Shown in pieces: positions 58,813 to 64,000 of a stretch of 64,000 bases of DNA. The position numbers and the translations under genes were made by a program. Under the pieces are notes generated by a model. That model worked only from the letters and a program-made list of their open reading frames with translations. It ran no database searches and was not told the DNA's origin. How positions within the stretch are numbered: position 1 is the stretch's first letter; each line of letters starts with the position of its first letter. This DNA is from Candidatus Heimdallarchaeum endolithica (GTDB lineage Archaea; Asgardarchaeota; Heimdallarchaeia; Heimdallarchaeales; Heimdallarchaeaceae). The stretch covers positions 1,690,571-1,754,570 of the forward strand of contig CP084167.1 in assembly GCA_021513715.1 (NCBI GenBank), read 5' to 3'.

Positions 58813-61749
58813 TTAAAGGAGTAAAATAGCTGGTTTCATAGGTCTTGCTTTACGGGCTTTATTTTGTGGGTCAAAAACATCTTTTGTATCAGAAATGTAA
58901 GTTTCAACTGTTATTTCAGGGTATTTTTTATTGATTATTTTTATATACCCTTGAATTGCATTCAATTGTTCGTCTGGAGTTAGCATTGAGATTCTAAAGA
59001 TTGTTGGATCTTTCATCATTAATTTTGCTTCATCTGCGATATTCTTCATATATTTATTTAATGTCTCATGGTTTTTCACTAGAGACATTATTTTGCCTAT
59101 ATTGAAAGCTTCCTCAGCGAATGAATCTTTGGCCAATTTATATAACTCATTTTTCCATTGTGGAGCTATATATATGATCATTTTTTTAGGTTCAGATTTA
59201 ACTAATTTCATAACCTGTTCTATATCTTTCATCAAATTAGTCAAGAATTTAAGTTGTAATGCAAGTTGTGTGTCTTCTTCTGTTAAAATTATGTCTTCTA
59301 TTTTTTGTAAAGAAACAAAACCTGTATTCCCATACCGTTCATATATCTCTTCACAAATGTGAGGGATTACTGGTGCCATCAGTATTATCATGTTTTCAAC
59401 AGTCTCTTTTATTACACTTTGAACCTCTTTCTCATTCGAGTTTGAAGATAATTTCAAGTAATTTTCTAGTTCTCGGATATTATCAAAGAACCCTGATAAT
59501 ATATAGTCTCTTGGATTAAATCGTTCCATTGCATCAATTGCCAACTTCATGTTACGTTTTACAGAAGCTAGAACAATCTTAGATATAAACGAATATGATT
59601 GTGGGTCAATTTTTTCACTCTTTTCAACCATTATTGCAAATTCCCAAAACTTACGCAATTTTTCTTTAGAATGGTTAACTTCCACTTCTCTCCAGTCAAC
59701 TACAGACTCTTGTGTTGCTATAGAAGCTAAATGTAGGCGAGTTAAGTCAACACTATACTTCTCTGGGATTTTAGCTATTGGAATTACGTTTCCTTTGCTT
59801 TTTCCCATTTTTTCTCCTTCTCTATTTAACATTTCATTCAAAGAGAACATCTGAGGCCAATATTTTTCTTGGAAAATAGCTACATGATGGAAAATAGTAA
59901 AGGACAAATGATTGGAGATATGTGCAATTGCTGTATGTCGTAAATCATTGGGATACCAATACTCAAATTCACTTTTCATAGCATTTATAGTATCAACAGA
60001 GATACTTGTTTCTTTAGATACTGTTTCAACATCGTGGTTAGAGAGAAATATATGATCGAATAATATTGGTTTTAATTGTTCTGGTTTTATTTTAGATTCT
60101 TTAATTGTCTTAATAATTGTATAAAATGCCATGTAAATAACAGAATCACTTAGTGATTCTATGATCCAGCCTTTTCCCTTTGTTATAGGAAATTCTGTTC
60201 CTAGCCCTCTCTTTCTCACACATGGACGCTTATCTAACCAATTGAACACATTCTCAAATGCTTGACGATATTTTTCAGGAACTATTTTCATATTGTTTAA
60301 TGCTTTAAATGCAAGTTCTTTCCATTTTTTATTTCCATAATTTAAGAAATATTGGTCTTCAATCACCGCAGCTATTATTTTTCCACCACACCTACATTTT
60401 GCTTTTGTTGAAACCTCATAGACATTTGATGCTAAATTCAGTTCTTTGAGCTTTTTCGCCACAGCAACTTTTGCCTCCTCAACTTTTAAGCTATTAAATT
60501 CTCCTGTGTTGGATTTCATCACTCCAGAGTAAAACTCTTCTTTATATATTGTCTGTGTAGCTTTCTCCAATTTTTCTATATCTTCTTGACTCTGAACACC
60601 CATCTTTTCATATATTTCTACTGCAGGAAACTCACCATACCCATCTAATTTAATTAAAGAGATTGGGATAATACTTTTTAGTTTACTTTCGTCCAAGGAA
60701 TATTTCTTTATTAATTCTTCATTTTTTTGCAAATCTACCAAAGCCGCATAATCATAAGGCGCATGTCCTGGAACACTATATACTACTCCAGTTGCATGAT
60801 CTGTATCAACAAATGTTGCAGGATAAATTGGAATAACAACTCCAGTTAACGGCACTTCAACTTCTTGGTCAAATAATTCTCTTCCCTTAAATTCTCTAGT
60901 TATCTCAATTTTATGATGTTGATTCTTTAGTTTACTTACAGCTTCAGATGATACTATCCAATTTTCATCATCTATTTTAATCTCACAATATTTATTTTCA
61001 GGATTTATCCAAACATTTGTTGCTCCAAAGATAGTTTCAGGTCTGAAGGTAGCAGCAACCAAAAATGTGTTTTTGTTTTTTAATTTGAACTTAATTCCAA
61101 CGAATTCAGAAACTTCTACTTTTGTTTCATCTCCTGCATAAATATCATCCTCTCCAACAGCATTTTTACAGTTTGTACACCACAAAATAGGATATTCTCC
61201 TTTTGTTATGTATCCTTTTTCGTTAAGAATTTTGTATTGCCATTCAATAAATTTGTTATATTCTGGATCACCTGTAGTAAATTCACGTGTATCATCTATT
61301 GAAAATCCCATTCTCTTAAAGTCTTCCATTAATTTTCCTGAAAAATACATAGCTACGTTCATCGGCTCTACAAATGAGCCAACAATTTCTTCTACTTTTT
61401 TTTCATCGGATTCGTAGATAGACACATAATCTCGGTATTTTTTCCATTCTTTTTCATCTTTTTCTTTTATTTTTGCGGATACAGATAAAACAGGTGTTCC
61501 TGTAATATGATAAGCCATTGGCCACATCACATTAAATCCCCGTTGCCTTTTATAACGTGTAAATAGATCTCCAAGATTATATGTTCTACAATGCCCTATA
61601 TGAAGAGTTCCGCTTGCATAGGGATAAGGTACAGTAACAAAATACTTGGGTTTGGAATGGTCAACTTTACCTACAAATATTTTCTTTTCATCCCATCGTT
61701 TTTGCCATTTTGTTTCAATTTTACGTATTCCTTCTAAAAAACTAGCCAT
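58813..61749 (-). CDS. leuS: Leucyl-tRNA synthetase, archaeal/eukaryotic type
   Basis: A 978-residue class I synthetase. Seen: YPYASGTLHIGHCRTYNLGD (HIGH), the long CP1 editing domain with TFRPETIFGATNVWINPEN and TGVVYSVPGHAPYDYAAL (editing Asp region in VDTDHATGVV), zinc-type CRCGG, and KMGKSKGNVIPI (KMSKS). The C-terminal extension ends RKARPMKPAILL, as in archaeal LeuRS. Its size and editing domain position (before the catalytic core's second half) are archaeal/eukaryotic. A 140-bp leader with a Leu-rich peptide precedes it. Confidence 0.96.
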   Translation of the reverse strand: MASFLEGIRKIETKWQKRWDEKKIFVGKVDHSKPKYFVTVPYPYASGTLHIGHCRTYNLGDLFTRYKRQRGFNVMWPMAYHITGTPVLSVSAKIKEKDEKEWKKYRDYVSIYESDEKKVEEIVGSFVEPMNVAMYFSGKLMEDFKRMGFSIDDTREFTTGDPEYNKFIEWQYKILNEKGYITKGEYPILWCTNCKNAVGEDDIYAGDETKVEVSEFVGIKFKLKNKNTFLVAATFRPETIFGATNVWINPENKYCEIKIDDENWIVSSEAVSKLKNQHHKIEITREFKGRELFDQEVEVPLTGVVIPIYPATFVDTDHATGVVYSVPGHAPYDYAALVDLQKNEELIKKYSLDESKLKSIIPISLIKLDGYGEFPAVEIYEKMGVQSQEDIEKLEKATQTIYKEEFYSGVMKSNTGEFNSLKVEEAKVAVAKKLKELNLASNVYEVSTKAKCRCGGKIIAAVIEDQYFLNYGNKKWKELAFKALNNMKIVPEKYRQAFENVFNWLDKRPCVRKRGLGTEFPITKGKGWIIESLSDSVIYMAFYTIIKTIKESKIKPEQLKPILFDHIFLSNHDVETVSKETSISVDTINAMKSEFEYWYPNDLRHTAIAHISNHLSFTIFHHVAIFQEKYWPQMFSLNEMLNREGEKMGKSKGNVIPIAKIPEKYSVDLTRLHLASIATQESVVDWREVEVNHSKEKLRKFWEFAIMVEKSEKIDPQSYSFISKIVLASVKRNMKLAIDAMERFNPRDYILSGFFDNIRELENYLKLSSNSNEKEVQSVIKETVENMIILMAPVIPHICEEIYERYGNTGFVSLQKIEDIILTEEDTQLALQLKFLTNLMKDIEQVMKLVKSEPKKMIIYIAPQWKNELYKLAKDSFAEEAFNIGKIMSLVKNHETLNKYMKNIADEAKLMMKDPTIFRISMLTPDEQLNAIQGYIKIINKKYPEITVETYISDTKDVFDPQNKARKARPMKPAILLL

Positions 61750-61864
61750 TTTTACACCTCAATTCTGGAATAAAGAGCTTTTCTTTTCTATTGTAAATTA
61801 CAGTTGCAATAAAACATGGTTCCATTATAAATTTACTGTAAAAAGATTCTTTTCTAAAAATTCG

Positions 61865-61946
61865 GGAAACCTTATATCCAGTAACTATGTTAATAGAATA
61901 ATTGTTTTCCAAGAAGAACATAGTCACCTTTCATCTTCTGGTCTCC
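61865..61946 (-). promoter_or_regulatory. leuS leader: candidate translation-sensing attenuator
   Basis: Two stems form from the minus-strand RNA. The outer is GGAGACC (61946-61940, the leader's Shine-Dalgarno region) with GGTTTCC (61871-61865), 7 pairs including one G-U. The inner is GTGACTATGTT (61927-61917, leader codons 3-6) with AACATAGTTAC (61891-61881), 11 pairs including one G-U. The inner loop holds the tandem Leu codons. The outer-inner layout matches the proS leader with different sequences, which is the pattern expected of conserved structure. A TTTTTA run lies about 20-25 bases beyond the outer stem. Confidence 0.65.
61890..61934 (-). CDS. leuS leader peptide MKGDYVLLGKQLFY
   Basis: A 14-codon ORF with AGGAG upstream of its ATG (61934), ending TAA 140 bp before leuS. 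Leu is at codons 7 and 8 (CTT CTT, directly after G-D-Y-V) and at codon 12 (TTA), so 3 of 14 residues are Leu. The position of the first Leu relative to G-[DE]-[FY] matches Pro in the proS leader and Thr in the thrS leader. An overlapping longer frame (61742-61927) reads in another phase and is not supported. Confidence 0.72.
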   Translation of the reverse strand: MKGDYVLLGKQLFY

Positions 61947-62262
61947 TAAAAACAAAAAGGAGATATTAGTTAAAAAATTTATTCATCAGTTAGAATTTCA
62001 AACCAGTTTTGATAAAAATTCAATATCCACTTAAATGCAGCCTTAAATTAGAGCAAAAACTCGAACATATGTGTTTGTTCTTAATTAGTCAACAAATTTC
62101 TTAACCAATAATTTATTATAAAATTAAATTTATATTTGTGATTCTCAGGTTTTCTTTTCTTCTGATAACGATTTTCAATACAATACTTATTTTATTTTCT
62201 AAACAGAAAAAGAGAAGATTTACAAACTAATAATCCTCTTTGTTTCTTTAGCACTTTCATTT

Positions 62263-62424
62263 TTGTTACATTGGAACTTTGTATTTATTTTTGCTTTATC
62301 AGTTTCTCTTTTGGCTATCCTTTGTCAAAATTGCAATTCTCCAATTAAAGTATCTAACAAATTTTGTGATCATTGTGGCTTTAAAATAGAAAAACATAAT
62401 GAAATCAAACCACTAAAAACATAA
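62263..62424 (+). CDS. Small membrane-anchored zinc ribbon, start unclear
   Basis: The frame encodes a hydrophobic helix (LHWNFVFIFALSVSLLAIL) followed by a zinc ribbon, CQNCNSPIKVSNKFCDHCG, and a charged tail. The open frame reaches back to 62203, giving a first hydrophobic helix (KLIILFVSLALSFLL), but there is no ATG, GTG or TTG before the TTG at 62263, and no ribosome binding site there. Either TTG is used (54 residues), or a non-standard start or 5' frameshift has disrupted a two-helix protein like that at 10424-10726. Confidence 0.4.
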   Translation: MLHWNFVFIFALSVSLLAILCQNCNSPIKVSNKFCDHCGFKIEKHNEIKPLKT

Positions 62425-62530
62425 AAAAGTGTAACTATCTTCTAATAAATGCTATTTTATTCTTTTTTAAATTAGTAGAAAGATTAAAGAAAGTTTAAAT
62501 ATTGAATACGAAATCCTATTTAGTGATTTA

Positions 62531-63454
62531 GTGTCTCGTTTCAAGAACTTTATAATAAATTGCTTACCTGATTTTGCAGTTTATTTCTTTGCAAAACCTT
62601 ATCTTGGTGGAAATAGCCTAGAAAAAGGAATTACTAAAGCAAAATTACTTTGGGAAAAAGGATTATCTTCAACTATTGACATGCTTGGTGAAGATTTGAA
62701 AAGTGAAGAAGAAGTAGAGCATGCTATTAATGTTTATTTAAAAGCTATAGATAGAGTTAATGAAGAGCAAATGAAAGATTTTACTTCAATTTCTGTTAAA
62801 CCTTCATCTCTAGGATATTTGGTATCTGAAGAATATTATATTGCCAATTTAGAAAAAGTTGTTTCTTATGCATCAGAAAAAGGGATTGAGATATCAATTG
62901 ATATGGAAGATCATAACTATACAGACGTCACATTAAAATCATATAAACTACTAAAAGTGAAATATCCGCTTTTGGGCACTGTACTGCAAACTAGATTATT
63001 CAGAACAGACAGAGACATTGAAGAGTTAGGCGACATTAATGCGAGAATACGCTTATGCATTGGTATCTACAGAGAACCAAAAGAAATAGCTTACACCAAT
63101 AAAAAATTGATGAAAGAACGATTAATAGCCTTTGCACAAGAACTAATTTCCAAGAATCATTATGTAGCCTTCGCAACACATGATGAAAAATATATTAAAA
63201 GAATGCTTGCCATTGTCGACGAAAAAAATTTAACAAAAGAGCAGATTGAATTTCAAATGCTCCTTGGAGTACCAAGAAGGAAGATACAAAGAGAGATTAT
63301 TGAACGAGGATTTACTATGCGACTCTATGTACCTTTTGCAGAAGAGAAAAAGTATTCAATTGCTTACTTAAGAAGAAGGCTCTATGAAAACCCGTTCATG
63401 GTCTTTTCAGTTTTACGAAATATTTTAAGATCAATTTTTAAATTTGGAAATTAA
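62531..63454 (+). CDS. Proline dehydrogenase
   Basis: A 307-residue FAD-dependent PRODH barrel that oxidises proline to pyrroline-5-carboxylate. Seen: the N-terminal GNSLEKGITKAKLLWEKGLS (family: A..L...G), ISVKPSSLGYL, ISIDMEDHNYTDVTLKSYK, GTVLQTRLFRTDRDIEEL, RIRLCIGIYREPKEIAY and VAFATHDEKYI, with RRRLYENP near the end (substrate-binding RRxxEN). It is the stand-alone form without the P5C dehydrogenase. Start is GTG at 62531. With the Hut enzymes it suggests amino-acid catabolism. Confidence 0.9.
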   Translation: MSRFKNFIINCLPDFAVYFFAKPYLGGNSLEKGITKAKLLWEKGLSSTIDMLGEDLKSEEEVEHAINVYLKAIDRVNEEQMKDFTSISVKPSSLGYLVSEEYYIANLEKVVSYASEKGIEISIDMEDHNYTDVTLKSYKLLKVKYPLLGTVLQTRLFRTDRDIEELGDINARIRLCIGIYREPKEIAYTNKKLMKERLIAFAQELISKNHYVAFATHDEKYIKRMLAIVDEKNLTKEQIEFQMLLGVPRRKIQREIIERGFTMRLYVPFAEEKKYSIAYLRRRLYENPFMVFSVLRNILRSIFKFGN

Positions 63455-63495
63455 AATTAGGAAAAATTTTTTTACACCTCTTCTATTTTTATTTA

Positions 63496-64000
63496 ATGAT
63501 ATGGACATCATTAGTTTACATCACGTCTGCAATTTCAATCTTACTAATCGTAATATTCTCAATGCTAAAATATCAATTTCAGATTTCTAGCCAAGCATTT
63601 TACTATTTTCTTTCGATGTTAATTTTCCTAATAATTTGGTTTATTGCTGATTTGGGTTTGATTATAGCAAGTAATTCAAGAAATTCTAATTTAGCTAGAA
63701 TTTTTTCTAAATTAGGTACAACATTTAGTATGGTCGCAATGATATCAGTAGTTTTTTATACACAATTTTTAACATCAAAAGAGTTTTTTAACTCTCCACA
63801 TGTTGTTATTTCATCATTTTTGCTTGGAGGTGTAATTGCACTTACATTATCTCCAGCATATGATATACAAGAAGCGATTGTAGATTCCACCAATATTTTT
63901 TACATCGCAAAAGTAAACACATCGTGGTTTATTTTTGATACAGCCCTACCTTTATATGCAGGTTGTTTGTTAATTTATTATTTAACTAGACAAAAAAAGA
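63496..64000 (+). CDS. Multi-pass membrane protein, truncated by window end
   Basis: An open frame of 168 codons from the ATG at 63496 (MIWTSLVYITSAISILLIVI) to the end of the window without a stop. It has about five membrane helices, among them FYYFLSMLIFLIIWFIADLG, FSMVAMISVVFYTQFL and VISSFLLGGVIALTL. Helix spacing is reminiscent of the 7-helix sensor domains at the N-terminus of some archaeal histidine kinases (inference). The C-terminal part is needed to decide. No clear ribosome binding site is visible. Confidence 0.6.
   Translation, partial: MIWTSLVYITSAISILLIVIFSMLKYQFQISSQAFYYFLSMLIFLIIWFIADLGLIIASNSRNSNLARIFSKLGTTFSMVAMISVVFYTQFLTSKEFFNSPHVVISSFLLGGVIALTLSPAYDIQEAIVDSTNIFYIAKVNTSWFIFDTALPLYAGCLLIYYLTRQKK

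Noticed and set aside
61742..61927. 61-codon ORF upstream of leuS on the minus strand
   Set aside because: It overlaps the leader peptide in another frame, has no family resemblance and runs into leuS; the in-frame leader with its own Shine-Dalgarno is better supported.
1..64000. CRISPR arrays, rRNA or tRNA genes
   Set aside because: No regularly spaced direct repeats and no tRNA or rRNA signatures were found on reading both strands; a covariance-model scan would be decisive.

Overview
The window is AT-rich archaeal DNA, and the gene content points to an Asgard archaeon, most likely of the Heimdallarchaeia type (inference). The archaeal side is a group II chaperonin with a GGM tail, prefoldin beta, A/V-type ATP synthase subunits K, C and I, archaeal-type ProRS and LeuRS, and archaeal-type phosphoglycerate mutase. 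The eukaryote-like side is an actin, a Rab-like GTPase, a roadblock protein and a complete-looking ubiquitin-ESCRT locus. No rRNA, tRNA or CRISPR array was seen. Ribosome binding sites usually contain GGTG, GAGG or GGAGG, and GTG and TTG starts are common.

Layout. Positions 1-11.5 kb hold metabolic and housekeeping genes: a thioredoxin/V4R fusion, an alpha-oxoamine synthase, histidine degradation (hutH, hutI), the thermosome and ATP synthase subunit K. Positions 11.5-12.7 kb carry a small inverted-repeat element and a dead IS copy that ends only 68 bp before the ESCRT locus. Positions 12.8-21.7 kb are the ubiquitin-ESCRT island: two ESCRT-III subunits, Vps4, Vps25, a PDCD5-like protein, a ubiquitin-like protein and an E1 on the plus strand. 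On the minus strand, converging on them, are Vps22, a small helical protein, a remarkable ESCRT-I fusion protein and a small GTPase operon. Positions 22-28.3 kb hold a PIG-L deacetylase, a winged-helix regulator beside a structured element, an esterase, a PLP dehydratase, an orphan adenine methyltransferase and dTMP kinase. Positions 28.3-34.6 kb hold proS, a roadblock protein and ATP synthase C and I. Positions 35-36.4 kb hold actin and an inverted, decayed copy of its 3' end. Positions 37-52.7 kb are mixed metabolism, transport and thrS. Positions 52.9-56.8 kb are an ECF transporter, a DHH phosphoesterase and a prefoldin operon, followed by an intact IS. Positions 58-64 kb hold a DhaL-domain protein, leuS, proline dehydrogenase and a truncated membrane protein.

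The most interesting signal is regulatory. All three aminoacyl-tRNA synthetase genes in the window (proS, thrS, leuS) are preceded by a short leader ORF with its own Shine-Dalgarno sequence: MSIGEFVPNLQ, MNPGEYETIQ and MKGDYVLLGKQLFY. Each contains G-[DE]-[FY]-x followed directly by the amino acid that the downstream enzyme charges (Pro, Thr, Leu). In each leader the Shine-Dalgarno region can pair with a segment downstream of the leader stop. In proS and leuS the G-[DE]-[FY]-V codons form a second stem with different sequences but the same placement. This looks like a family of ribosome-sensing attenuators that read the supply of each charged tRNA. I know of no such description for archaeal synthetase genes, but I could not search.

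The second major point is the ESCRT-I protein. One 472-residue polypeptide joins a UEV domain (Ser at the E2 cysteine position), a coiled coil, a Vps23/TSG101 steadiness box and an apparently complete Vps28. It would package two eukaryotic ESCRT-I subunits in one chain.
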